Source: a virus. From it: DNA of 35,941 nt. Positions 17,250-24,939 of the stretch are shown here, in pieces. The position numbers were made by a program, and so were the translations under genes. Location of the stretch: positions 1-35,941 of IMG/VR virus record IMGVR_UViG_3300008266_000716; one strand, 5' to 3'. The notes below the pieces were generated by a model, which saw only the letters and a list, made by a program, of their open reading frames with translations, was not told where the DNA came from and did no database searches. The stretch's first letter is position 1, and each line of letters begins with the position of its first letter.

Positions 17250-18040
17250 TGAATTTATCTTTATTAAAATATATTATTAAAGAAGAACTAGCAAATAAAT
17301 TAAAGGAAGCTACTCACCCTTGGTATATATCAGCTGATGGGTATTATAAAGGAACTAATCCTCCATTAAATCCTCCCGGGCCTGTGCATACTGGTAATGT
17401 ATCTCAATACTTAAAACCAAATGTAACAGTATATAATAATAAAGGAGAATCTAAAACAATTAAAACAGTATCAGACTCTCATTTACAATTTTCTGATGGT
17501 ACTGAAGATTATTTTAAGAATTGGTTTCCACAAAAACCAATTAATGAAGAATCAGCAACTGGCGCTATTGGTGTTGGGGCTGGTCCTATTATGACTCCAT
17601 ATGCTTTTGCTAAAAAGGGACAAAAAACTAATAAAGCTACCCAAACAGCAATGAAACAAGGATTTAAAAAAGCATCAGGTATGCCTAAAAACTCTAAGAT
17701 GTTTGATTATAAAGAACTATGGCCTGGTAAAAAATCAGCTATGAATGAAGTACTAACTAATATAATTAAAGAAGAATTATTAAATGAAACTTCATATAAT
17801 AAATTTAAAAATGAAGTTAAATACAGAACTAAAAATGAAATGCTTCATAAAAGTATACGTGAAGTAAAACGTAAATTAGAGGAAGTAGAACGTTTAGTTG
17901 AATATACTACTCGTATTAAACAAGAATTAAGCGAAAATGAAGAGGGTGTAAGTTATTGGAAACGTAGTTTAAAAGCTATTAATGAAATAAGTGAAGTATC
18001 AAATAAAATTAGTAACAAAATAAAATCTATCTATCAATAA
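17249..18040 (+). CDS. Tagged protein carrying a second, internal tag
   Basis: Protein of 263 residues. The tag at residues 1-20 (LLKYIIKEELANKLKEA) is followed by a small Pro/Gly-rich domain. Residues 30-95 include the beta-type stretch NVTVYNNKGESKTIKTV. A stretch of the type TGAIGVGAGPIMTPYAFAKK (residues 104-123) then leads to a second, near-identical tag, MNEVLTNIIKEELLNE (165-180). The end is an 80-residue coiled coil. The internal tag begins at an in-frame ATG (17741), so the gene may be a fusion of two tagged proteins, or may make a separate 99-residue product. A probable internal/core protein of the prohead. Confidence 0.7.
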   Translation: MNLSLLKYIIKEELANKLKEATHPWYISADGYYKGTNPPLNPPGPVHTGNVSQYLKPNVTVYNNKGESKTIKTVSDSHLQFSDGTEDYFKNWFPQKPINEESATGAIGVGAGPIMTPYAFAKKGQKTNKATQTAMKQGFKKASGMPKNSKMFDYKELWPGKKSAMNEVLTNIIKEELLNETSYNKFKNEVKYRTKNEMLHKSIREVKRKLEEVERLVEYTTRIKQELSENEEGVSYWKRSLKAINEISEVSNKISNKIKSIYQ

Positions 18041-18046
18041 TAGATC

Positions 18047-18178
18047 ATGGCAAAATCTAAAACAGAATCTAAAGAATCACGTAAGATAAATTTTGGTCTT
18101 CGCAAAAAAGGCAAAGCACAAAAACGCCGTAATAAACATGATCGATCTGAAAAAAATTATAGAGGCCAAGGGAAATAA
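18047..18178 (+). CDS. 43-aa strongly basic protein
   Basis: A short gene that is easy to miss: ATG at 18047, TAA at 18176-18178 overlapping the next ATG (TAATG). It encodes 43 residues with about 15 Lys/Arg, reading MAKSKTESKESRKINFG, then a basic middle, ending HDRSEKNYRGQGK. I recall tiny T4-like phage proteins with the same plan ('SR...FG.R..G.AKK......KKYRGQG'). It lies between two core-type genes and is tightly coupled, which supports it as real. A DNA- or core-binding role would fit the charge but is not shown. Confidence 0.75.
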   Translation: MAKSKTESKESRKINFGLRKKGKAQKRRNKHDRSEKNYRGQGK

Positions 18179-18564
18179 TGAAAATAACTTACACTCCAGA
18201 AAAAATAGATGAATTTGTAATAGCTGCTGAAAAAGAAAAATTAACAGCAGAAAATATATTTAAAACAATACGTTCAAAAGTATATGATATTAGTATACAA
18301 AACGTTATTGAATTTCCGGATAAATTAAATTCTTTATTAGACAAAATAAAACAAACTCGATCATCTCTTAATAATGTAGCTCAAAAATACTATAAAGTAG
18401 TTGAAATGTATGATGTTGCTTATTATCCAAATAATGTATCTAAGTTAGATGATTTAGTTACTAAATTAGACAATCTAAACGATGATTTTTATTTATTGGA
18501 AGAAGCTGTAGATAACATTATAGAAGCTGTAGATAAATTAAAAGACCAATATTTCACTAAATAA
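18178..18564 (+). CDS. Small coiled-coil protein, head operon
   Basis: Protein of 128 residues, nearly all helical with heptad-like hydrophobic spacing (FIIAAEKEK-type, then LDDLVTKLDNLNDDFYLLEEAVDNIIEAVDKL). It has no cysteine and no catalytic motif. The start overlaps the 43-aa gene. It lies between portal and prohead protease, where T4 keeps its core proteins, so a core or assembly-chaperone role is plausible but unproven. Confidence 0.65.
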   Translation: MKITYTPEKIDEFVIAAEKEKLTAENIFKTIRSKVYDISIQNVIEFPDKLNSLLDKIKQTRSSLNNVAQKYYKVVEMYDVAYYPNNVSKLDDLVTKLDNLNDDFYLLEEAVDNIIEAVDKLKDQYFTK

Positions 18565-18568
18565 CACA

Positions 18569-18576
18569 ATATTTAT
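18569..18576 (+). promoter_or_regulatory. ATATTTAT box upstream of gene at 18581
   Basis: Exact octamer only 4 bases before the ATG in a 16-base gap. Confidence 0.45.
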
Positions 18577-18580
18577 ACGT

Positions 18581-18949
18581 ATGAAAAGTGTAAAACAACA
18601 ATTTATAGATTTAAAAGAAGGTAAAATGACTCAAGCGCAATTTATGCGTAATATTCGTATGTCTTTACCTCAATATGTCACTAATGTATCTTCATTTGAA
18701 GACACAATAAAAATTTTAAAAAATAAAGCTATCTTAAATGAAGCTGATATTAAAGATAAAAATCAAGAGAAATTAGAACAATATGATCAATATACTTATA
18801 CCTTAAATGGTAAAGAAGTATTTCCTGAATTAGCTTTTTTTAATAACATACTAAAAGCAGAATTAGACGATAATATATATAGAATATCAGAACCTGTTAA
18901 TGGTGTTGTTGAATTAAATCCTATTAAAGGAAAGAATAGATCAATTTGA
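18581..18949 (+). CDS. Unknown 122-aa protein, head operon
   Basis: Starts MKSVKQQFIDLKEGKMTQAQFMRNIRMSLPQYV. The helix-turn-helix-like N-terminus (QFIDLKEGKMTQAQFMRNIR) is a pattern I recall from small proteins encoded near gp21 in other T4-like phages, but no function is known. The C-terminal half is mixed, ending IKGKNRSI. It contains a NEADIKDK segment after a NKAILNEA helix, loosely like the tag region. Core/assembly role inferred from position only. Confidence 0.6.
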   Translation: MKSVKQQFIDLKEGKMTQAQFMRNIRMSLPQYVTNVSSFEDTIKILKNKAILNEADIKDKNQEKLEQYDQYTYTLNGKEVFPELAFFNNILKAELDDNIYRISEPVNGVVELNPIKGKNRSI

Positions 18950-18968
18950 ACTTAATTTTTTAAAAAAA

Positions 18969-20096
18969 ATGTATTCTAAAACACCAACTGAAAAACTTAA
19001 AAAAATGATTGATGATTTAGAGCAAAGAATGTCATTGAATGAATCTTATACTACTAATACTAGCGGCAAAGAATTATATTCTAAATTTTCTGAAATCAAC
19101 AATTTAAACGGTCAAGAAGTTTTAATCGGCATAGATTATGAAATGATAAAAAACTGCGATTTAACCAAAAATGAAGCGACAAAAATCGTAATTAAAAATT
19201 TAAAGAAAAACCCAATTTATTATACAGCACAAGATATGTCAGCTGTTGAAAATTATGAATTAAAATATATTGGTGGAAAATCAGCAAATGCTGAAGCTCG
19301 CCGTATGCAACCATATGCTGCCGATAAAGTAATAGATAAAAAAATGGGAATGCAATTAGTAAAAGGTGTTGAAAAAGTTAAAGCATCTTCTAATAAAGCT
19401 CATAAAGAAACCAACAAACCAGAAGGTACTATTAAGATGATGTCATTAGTTGCTAAATCATCACGTGGTGTTAAGAAAATGGATGCTACAGGTGAAAAAA
19501 TGAAAAAATTAGCATTAAAAGAAAACCAAGACGTTGATTTAAACACACTTAACAATATGTTAAATAATCATGATTGGTATTTTGAAATGTCTGATGATGA
19601 AAGAGCATATAGTGCTGGTAAAGCAATGGAAACTAAATTACAAACGCTTGCTAGAAAATTAGGACAAGAAGGAGTAAATGCTTATAATGATGTACAATCA
19701 AAAATATTTCCTACCAAATCACCATTAACCTTAGAAAAACCATTAAATACATTTAAAAAAATTAAATCTAATGAACCATCTAATCCAAAATTAGATGCAT
19801 TAAGAGATAAAATTAGTAAAATGATAATGAAAGAATATTCAAGATTAGCTGGTGGTGATAATATGACCGACACAGCAGGTCATATGATGGATACTTCAAC
19901 TAATAATGATCTATTTGAAGTTAAAGCAAGTTCATTATCAATAGGTGATAAATTTAAAATGGCAGCTGGTTTAGGTAAATTTGTAATGGGTGAAGAAGTA
20001 GAAGTAAGTTCTATAGAACCTTTTGGAAATGATATTAAATTAGTATTATCAAACGGTAAAGATAAAGATGATTTTTATTTAGATAGAAATAACTAA
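18969..20096 (+). CDS. Unknown 375-aa protein upstream of prohead protease
   Basis: The N-terminus is KLKKMIDDLEQRMSLNES, a coiled-coil segment loosely like the tag region of its neighbours. Residues 95-175 are basic and Lys-rich (AEARRMQPYAADKV, then KGVEKVKASSNKAHKE), and residues 185-300 are helical. The last 60 residues are a small beta domain (LSIGDKFKMAAGLGKF... EVSSIEPFGNDIKLVLSNGKD). There is no catalytic motif. A leader of AAAAAAATG without Shine-Dalgarno precedes it, and the prohead protease follows 7 bases later. Its domain order (charged helices then a small beta domain) and location fit a core or internal head protein. Confidence 0.6.
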   Translation: MYSKTPTEKLKKMIDDLEQRMSLNESYTTNTSGKELYSKFSEINNLNGQEVLIGIDYEMIKNCDLTKNEATKIVIKNLKKNPIYYTAQDMSAVENYELKYIGGKSANAEARRMQPYAADKVIDKKMGMQLVKGVEKVKASSNKAHKETNKPEGTIKMMSLVAKSSRGVKKMDATGEKMKKLALKENQDVDLNTLNNMLNNHDWYFEMSDDERAYSAGKAMETKLQTLARKLGQEGVNAYNDVQSKIFPTKSPLTLEKPLNTFKKIKSNEPSNPKLDALRDKISKMIMKEYSRLAGGDNMTDTAGHMMDTSTNNDLFEVKASSLSIGDKFKMAAGLGKFVMGEEVEVSSIEPFGNDIKLVLSNGKDKDDFYLDRNN

Positions 20097-20103
20097 TTAT
20101 AAT

Positions 20104-20718
20104 ATGAATAAACAATTATTAATAGACCATATTCCTTTTAATGTAGCTAAACTACAACCCATTAACGAAGGTAAAACACCTAGTGATGGGATGATGCGTA
20201 TTAAAGGCAAATTACAAGAAGCCAATAAAAAGAATGGTAATGGACGTGTTTACCCGTTAAAAACATTAAAAGTACAAATCGACAAATACATGAATGGTCC
20301 TATGACCTCTAGAACATCAACTGGAGAATTAGACCATCCTGAATCATCTATTATTAACTTAAGCAATATATCCCATTTAATTACAAAAATATGGTGGGAA
20401 GGTAATGACGTAATGGGTGAACTAACTTTATTAAACACACCTTCTGGTAAAATAGCACAAGAAATTATTAGAGCAGGTATACCTTTAGGTATATCATCAA
20501 GAGGTATGGGTTCAGTTAAACAAATTGGTGAAACTGTTGAAGTACAAGATGACTTTGAGTTACTATGTTGGGATCTTGTAAGTGTACCTTCAACCCCTGA
20601 AGCCTATATGACATTAGCTGAAGGAAAACAATATAAATCTATTAAAGATTATACAAAAGTAAACGAATTAATTACAGAAATTATATGTACTCAAACAGGA
20701 GTATGTAGTTTATGTTAA
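20104..20718 (+). CDS. 21: Prohead core protease (T4 gp21-like)
   Basis: Serine protease that matures the prohead by cutting scaffold, capsid precursor and internal proteins. Protein of 204 residues; T4 gp21 is about 212. The catalytic His lies in TGELDHPES (His78) and the Ser in PLGISSRGMGS (Ser131 or Ser132), in the order and spacing of the T4 His85/Ser140 pair. FELLCWDLVSVPSTPEAYM (about 151-169) is the conserved strand-loop seen in this family. The C-terminus ends CTQTGVCSLC. It is flanked by core-like and tagged genes, which are its expected substrates. Encoded just upstream of scaffold and capsid as in T4 (21-22-23). Confidence 0.95.
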   Translation: MNKQLLIDHIPFNVAKLQPINEGKTPSDGMMRIKGKLQEANKKNGNGRVYPLKTLKVQIDKYMNGPMTSRTSTGELDHPESSIINLSNISHLITKIWWEGNDVMGELTLLNTPSGKIAQEIIRAGIPLGISSRGMGSVKQIGETVEVQDDFELLCWDLVSVPSTPEAYMTLAEGKQYKSIKDYTKVNELITEIICTQTGVCSLC

Positions 20719-20725
20719 AATAATA

Positions 20726-20733
20726 ATATTTAT
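20726..20733 (+). promoter_or_regulatory. ATATTTAT box upstream of gene at 20738
   Basis: Exact octamer 4 bases before the ATG of the tagged gene following the prohead protease. Confidence 0.45.
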
Positions 20734-20737
20734 AATT

Positions 20738-21082
20738 ATGAAAACACAATTAAACGAACAATTTAAAAGAATGCAGCGATTAGCTAATATTACTGAAGCT
20801 GCCGATCAAAAAATGCAAGATATAGCATTAAAATTTTCTAATACTGCCCCAAATACACCTCCAGGTGCTAAAGCAGGAGAAACTCCTAAAACAAGTGATG
20901 TAACTAATTTAACTAAATTAATGACAACTAATACATCTCTTTTAAATAGATTAAAAACAGTTAATAGTAACAATGAAATAATTGAATTTTTAACTTATAT
21001 CTTAAATACCATTAATCCTAAAGTAACAGGAGTTAATAGATCTGCTTTAAAAAAGATAATTGACGATAGATTTACCCAATAA
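20738..21082 (+). CDS. Small tagged protein with LANI motif
   Basis: Protein of 114 residues that begins TQLNEQFKRMQRLANITEA. The MQRLANI piece matches the end of the scaffold (MQKLANI), and ITE followed by A is a plausible prohead-protease site. The middle is a low-complexity Ala/Pro/Thr linker (NTAPNTPPGAKAGETP), and the end is a helical bundle of about 50 residues. No catalytic motif. A probable core or internal protein processed by the protease encoded immediately upstream; its stop overlaps the next start (TAATG). Confidence 0.7.
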   Translation: MKTQLNEQFKRMQRLANITEAADQKMQDIALKFSNTAPNTPPGAKAGETPKTSDVTNLTKLMTTNTSLLNRLKTVNSNNEIIEFLTYILNTINPKVTGVNRSALKKIIDDRFTQ

Positions 21083-21918
21083 TGATTAAACTATTAGATT
21101 TATTAAAAGAAATTAAACTTGGGGAAGCCATAGTAAAAGTACCTCAGGAAATTTTATCTAAATCTAAAGAAGCATTTAATTATATTAAGCAGTATTTAGA
21201 AGATTTAAAAACTAAATCACCTAAAAGTTATCAAAAACCTTATATTGATTCTAAATTTAAGGATTATTTTAAATTTAAAGATCTTAAAAATCAAGACTTA
21301 ATTATTAGTATAGGATTATATAATGATCCTGAGGACGCGGGAGCTGGAAGAATGGATACTGTTAATGATGTTTTATTAATTAATTTAGCCTATTTTAATC
21401 CTGAAGATTTAGAATCTTTTGAAGATATAATAGAACATGAATTAGTTCATGCTATGGATCCTAAAGTTAGAGATAAAAAATTATTTGGTGCTATGTATGC
21501 TAAGAAAGGAGCAGAACCCAGTGGTAATAAATTAAATTTATCTAAAAGTGGAGGTAAATCCGAATATACTACTAATTTTGAAAAGTACCTAAAATCACCT
21601 TGGGAATTTGATGCTTTTACAGCACCATTAATTAATACTATTAAATTTAATTTAAATAAATTCCCCAATGATAATACCTATAGGAATTTACTAATCCAAT
21701 TACTATCAGATATAAAAACTAAAAGTATTGAGCAGATTGTTAATGATAGCAAATATGAAAAATTACCTTGGTTTTTTAGTAAAAAAGAATGGGATTCAAA
21801 AAATTGGGATACTATAAATAATGCATATCAGTCCGAATTATATAAAATGAAAGCTTGGTCAACTAAACCAACTTTATATCAACGTTTTACAAAAAGATTA
21901 GGACAGGAAATAACATAA
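21082..21918 (+). CDS. Tagged HExxH zinc metallopeptidase-like protein
   Basis: Protein of 278 residues. The N-terminus MIKLLDLLKEIKLGEA is a near-perfect shared tag, with a possible cut after LLKE. Residues 110-127 contain the zinc site EDIIEHELVHAMDP: H119-E120-x-x-H123. The third ligand may be Glu175 in SPWEFDAFT (171-179), as in peptidases with 'HE..H ... [WY]E.[DE]A' spacing of about 50 residues. It probably hydrolyses peptides in a Zn-dependent way, but the target is unknown. It lies between protease gp21 and scaffold, and it has its own downstream dyad and terminator. The tag suggests packaging in the head, so it may act in the prohead, or in the host after ejection. Also possible: it degrades core fragments. 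Confidence 0.8.
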   Translation: MIKLLDLLKEIKLGEAIVKVPQEILSKSKEAFNYIKQYLEDLKTKSPKSYQKPYIDSKFKDYFKFKDLKNQDLIISIGLYNDPEDAGAGRMDTVNDVLLINLAYFNPEDLESFEDIIEHELVHAMDPKVRDKKLFGAMYAKKGAEPSGNKLNLSKSGGKSEYTTNFEKYLKSPWEFDAFTAPLINTIKFNLNKFPNDNTYRNLLIQLLSDIKTKSIEQIVNDSKYEKLPWFFSKKEWDSKNWDTINNAYQSELYKMKAWSTKPTLYQRFTKRLGQEIT

Positions 21919-21930
21919 TAAATTAACCAC

Positions 21931-21951
21931 TCTATCGATAGTATCGTTAGA
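21931..21951. repeat. Near-perfect dyad before terminator
   Basis: TCTATCGATA, a central G, then TATCGTTAGA: 9 of 10 positions pair. Such a tight palindrome is more like a protein-binding or cruciform site than an RNA hairpin (no loop). It sits between the metallopeptidase stop and the terminator. Confidence 0.4.
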
Positions 21952-21954
21952 CAG

Positions 21955-21986
21955 ATGCCTCCCCTAAAAAGGAGGTATTTCTTTTT
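21955..21986 (+). terminator. Rho-independent terminator before scaffold gene
   Basis: Stem 21955-21962 (ATGCCTCC) pairs with 21971-21978 (GGAGGTAT, one G-T wobble). The loop is CCTAAAAA and the tail TTTCTTTTT. It separates the protease/metallopeptidase genes from scaffold and capsid, which therefore need their own promoter. Confidence 0.85.
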
Positions 21987-22011
21987 GCGTTTTTTGTTAT
22001 TTGCATATATG

Positions 22012-22019
22012 TATATTTG
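22012..22019 (+). promoter_or_regulatory. Possible Bacteroidota-type -7 element upstream of scaffold
   Basis: TATATTTG matches the Bacteroidota -7 consensus TAnnTTTG in the 177-base gap between the terminator and the scaffold ATG (76 bases away). The -33 TTG candidates upstream (ending at 21987 and 21996) are spaced 24 and 15 bases away rather than about 19-21, so the call is tentative. The rest of the gap (22020-22095) is AT-rich with no ORF I can support. Confidence 0.35.
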
Positions 22020-22095
22020 ACCACAATGAGCTAATACACATTCTACATTATAGCTCGGTATTAAATATAAAAATACTATTAAGATTTTTAAAACA

Positions 22096-23280
22096 ATGTC
22101 AAACAAAAAACTATTTGAAGAGGCTATCGTTGACGCTAAAGCCGTTCGCGAAGCAGCATTATTAAACGCAAAAGAGGCCCTTGAAGAAGCTTTAACTCCA
22201 AGTATTCAAAACATGTTAGTTGCAAAATTAAACGAAATGGACATGGATGATGAATATATGGAAGAGGAACAAATGGAAGGCCAAATTGATGAAGAAGATT
22301 ACATGCAACCACACGACACTGCAGATGAAATGGGTCAAATGGGGTATGGTAACAAAGAACAAGGCAAACCCGGTCATAGAGATACTGGTCTTGAAGAAGA
22401 ATTCGATTTATCTGCTATTCTAGCTGAATTAGAAGCTGAAGAAGCTAATGAAAACTTAGCCGAAGCTAAAAAAGGTGAAGAAGAAGAAGAAGAAGAAGAA
22501 GAAGGTGAAGAAGAAGGTGAAGAAGAAGGTGAAGAAGAAGAAGAAGAAGAAATGGAAGTAGGCGACATGTCTGTTACTGATCTTAAAAACCTAATTAAAG
22601 ATATTGTATCACAAGAATTAGAAGCTGAAGAAATGGAAACACCTGCTGACGAAGAAGCTGAAATGGACATGGATATGGACATGGATGCTGAAATGGGCGA
22701 TGAAGAAATGGAAATGACTGATGAAGAAGAAATTGACCTAGAAGAGCTATTAGCTGAATTAGATTCAATGGATGGTAATATAAACGAATACGCAGAAACA
22801 CAACCAGACGAAATGTTAAGAGCTATTTGTAATGATTACCCACAACATGCTTCATGTAAAGGACTTAAAGAAGCTCGCAAAATCCAAAAGATTAAATCAA
22901 AACCCGTTATGACCAATAAGGATAAAGGAGAAATGAAAGAAGCTATTAATGTAATTAATGTTCTTCGTAAAGAACTTAACGAAACTAACTTATTAAATGC
23001 TAAGTTACTTTATGTTAATAAAATTTTCAAATCTAAAAATTTATCTGAATCACAAAAACTAAATGTGATTACATCATTTGATAAAGCAACCACACCTAAA
23101 GAAGCTAAAATGGTTTATGAATCATTAGAAGCTAATTTAAGTGCTGTTAAAAAGAAATCACCTATTAAGGAATCTTTAGGATTTGCTTCAAAAGCAGCCG
23201 GTATGGCTCCTAAGAAACAAATCGTAGAATCAAATGACGTTATTTCACGTATGCAAAAACTAGCTAACATTATTAAGTAA
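22096..23280 (+). CDS. 22: Prohead scaffold/core protein (T4 gp22-like)
   Basis: Protein of 394 residues, assigned by position (21-22-23 order) and composition. The N-terminal helix is FEEAIVDAKAVREAALLNAKEALEEAL. Residues 127-153 are an almost pure Glu stretch broken by Gly, and residues 185-225 are rich in Asp, Glu and Met. The C-terminal half is a Lys-rich coiled coil with KNLSESQKLNVITSFDKA. It ends SRMQKLANIIK, a motif shared with two other proteins of this window. Scaffolds of this kind form the prohead core and are then degraded by the gp21 protease. No sequence motif beyond this is diagnostic, so homology to T4 gp22 is inferred rather than seen. The gene follows a terminator. Confidence 0.8.
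   Translation: MSNKKLFEEAIVDAKAVREAALLNAKEALEEALTPSIQNMLVAKLNEMDMDDEYMEEEQMEGQIDEEDYMQPHDTADEMGQMGYGNKEQGKPGHRDTGLEEEFDLSAILAELEAEEANENLAEAKKGEEEEEEEEEGEEEGEEEGEEEEEEEMEVGDMSVTDLKNLIKDIVSQELEAEEMETPADEEAEMDMDMDMDAEMGDEEMEMTDEEEIDLEELLAELDSMDGNINEYAETQPDEMLRAICNDYPQHASCKGLKEARKIQKIKSKPVMTNKDKGEMKEAINVINVLRKELNETNLLNAKLLYVNKIFKSKNLSESQKLNVITSFDKATTPKEAKMVYESLEANLSAVKKKSPIKESLGFASKAAGMAPKKQIVESNDVISRMQKLANIIK
22474..22551 (+). repeat. GAA/GGT triplet repeat in scaffold gene
   Basis: Twenty-six in-frame codons, almost all GAA (Glu), interrupted by four GGT (Gly). Such a microsatellite could change length by slippage, in steps of a residue. Confidence 0.85.
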
Positions 23281-23303
23281 CAAATTAAATTAATTTTAAA
23301 CAA

Positions 23304-24914
23304 ATGAACATTCAACAATTATTAGAATCCTCAAACCAATTTAAATCGGTTCAGGATGACGCAAAACGCCTTCAAAACAAATGGAGGAAATCAGGCCTAT
23401 TAGAAGGTCTAAAAGATGACCATAGCTGTAACACAATGGCTATGTTGTTAGAAAATCAAGCAAAACAATTAGTAGTAGAAACCTCTACTACAGGTAATCA
23501 ATCAGGTGGTGCTGGAACGTACAGCGGTGAAAGCTGGAATGGTGTTGCTTTACCATTAGTTCGCCGTGTATTCGGAGAAATCGCTGCTAAAGAATTCGTT
23601 AGTGTACAACCAATGAACTTACCTTCAGGTCTTGTATTCTATTTGGATTTTAAATACGGTACTGGTGTTAAACCATTCACTAATAATGGTTCTTTATATG
23701 GTGCTAATGCAACAACAAACGTAACTGATATCGCATCCGCTTCATTATATGGTGCTGGAAGATTTGGTTATTCAATCAACCAGTTCTCTGCTTCTGCAGT
23801 TGCTGTTACTCAATCAATTGCTTGGTCTGACTTTAACTTAGATTCTGACTATAGCTCTTCATTCTCTACTTACAAGAAAATTGCTGTACCTCTTCCTTCT
23901 AGTGCTGATACTAATGGCGTTCGCGCATTCGTTTTCACTTCAGGTTCAATTACAGGTGCTGAAATTTTACAAACATACACTACAGTAACTAATAATACTG
24001 CTTCATTCGTTATCACTGGTTCTGCCGTTAATGGTACTGCTACTGGTCCAGTTTTAAGTGGTGGTGTTGTATTATACTATGATGTAGCTCCTACTACTAC
24101 TACACGTGGTGATTTCGAAGATGCTTCAAATGCTGGTTACCCTAACGCTCAAAGCAATACTACAATTGCTATCCCAGAAATTAACATTCAGTTAAAATCT
24201 GAAGCAATCGTTGCTAAAACACGTAAATTAAAAGCACAATGGACACCTGAATTCGCTCAAGATTTGAACGCTTACCATAGCGTAGATGCTGAAGCTGAAT
24301 TGACTGGTATTTTATCTCAATACATTTCAATGGAAATTGATTTGGAATTGTTGGATATGTTGATTCAAAACGCTTTTACAGTTGATTACTGGTCAGCAGT
24401 TAACAACCAAGCAGTAACTTCTACAGGTGTAAGTAATAATAACTTAGGTTTCTATAATACTCAAGGTGGTTGGTTCCAAACTTTAGGAACTAAGTTACAA
24501 AAAGTATCTAACAAGATTCATCAGTTAACAATGAGAGGTGGCGCTAATTTCTTAGTTACTTCACCTACAGTTGCTACTATATTAGAATCAATCCCTGGAT
24601 TTGCTTCAGATGGTGATGGCGAGAAAATGGAATACAATTTCGGTATCCAAAAAGTTGGTACTTTAAACAGCCGTTACAAAGTATACAAAAATCCATACAT
24701 GACTGAAAATATAATCTTGATGGGTTATAAAGGTGCTCAATTCTTGGAATGTGGTGCTGTATTTGCTCCATATGTTCCGTTAATCATGACTCCATTGTTG
24801 TACGATCCAAACACTTTCACACCAAGAAAAGGTTTGATGACTCGTTACGCTAAGAAAATGATACGTCCCGATTATTATGGGAAAATCTATGTAGCTGGTT
24901 TGAACACTATCTAA
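23304..24914 (+). CDS. 23: Major capsid protein precursor (T4 gp23-like)
   Basis: Main shell protein of the head; hexamers form the icosahedral surface. Protein of 536 residues; T4 gp23 is 521. The N-terminal 59 residues are a helical, charged propeptide (LLNKWRKSGLLEG-like region, NKWRKSGLLEGL at 25-36), probably removed by the prohead protease after QLVVE (E59/T60). The mature part shows the gp23 landmarks: LVRRVFGEIAAKEFVSVQPMNLPSGLVF near 87-114 and the block with KSEAIVAKTRKLKAQWTPEFAQDLNAYHSVDAEAELTGILS. GTLNSRYKVYKNPY... ILMGYKGAQFLECGAVFAPYVPL closes it, leading to KGLMTRYAKKMI. Codons here are less AT-extreme than in neighbours, as for a highly expressed gene. Confidence 0.97.
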   Translation: MNIQQLLESSNQFKSVQDDAKRLQNKWRKSGLLEGLKDDHSCNTMAMLLENQAKQLVVETSTTGNQSGGAGTYSGESWNGVALPLVRRVFGEIAAKEFVSVQPMNLPSGLVFYLDFKYGTGVKPFTNNGSLYGANATTNVTDIASASLYGAGRFGYSINQFSASAVAVTQSIAWSDFNLDSDYSSSFSTYKKIAVPLPSSADTNGVRAFVFTSGSITGAEILQTYTTVTNNTASFVITGSAVNGTATGPVLSGGVVLYYDVAPTTTTRGDFEDASNAGYPNAQSNTTIAIPEINIQLKSEAIVAKTRKLKAQWTPEFAQDLNAYHSVDAEAELTGILSQYISMEIDLELLDMLIQNAFTVDYWSAVNNQAVTSTGVSNNNLGFYNTQGGWFQTLGTKLQKVSNKIHQLTMRGGANFLVTSPTVATILESIPGFASDGDGEKMEYNFGIQKVGTLNSRYKVYKNPYMTENIILMGYKGAQFLECGAVFAPYVPLIMTPLLYDPNTFTPRKGLMTRYAKKMIRPDYYGKIYVAGLNTI

Positions 24915-24939
24915 TCTAATTTAATCTAATACCAAAAAG

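Noticed and set aside
22374-22682. Minus-strand Ser-rich ORF opposite the scaffold
   Set aside because: It is the complement of the GAA repeat (TTC/TCT/CTT), so its serine run is an artefact of the repeat.
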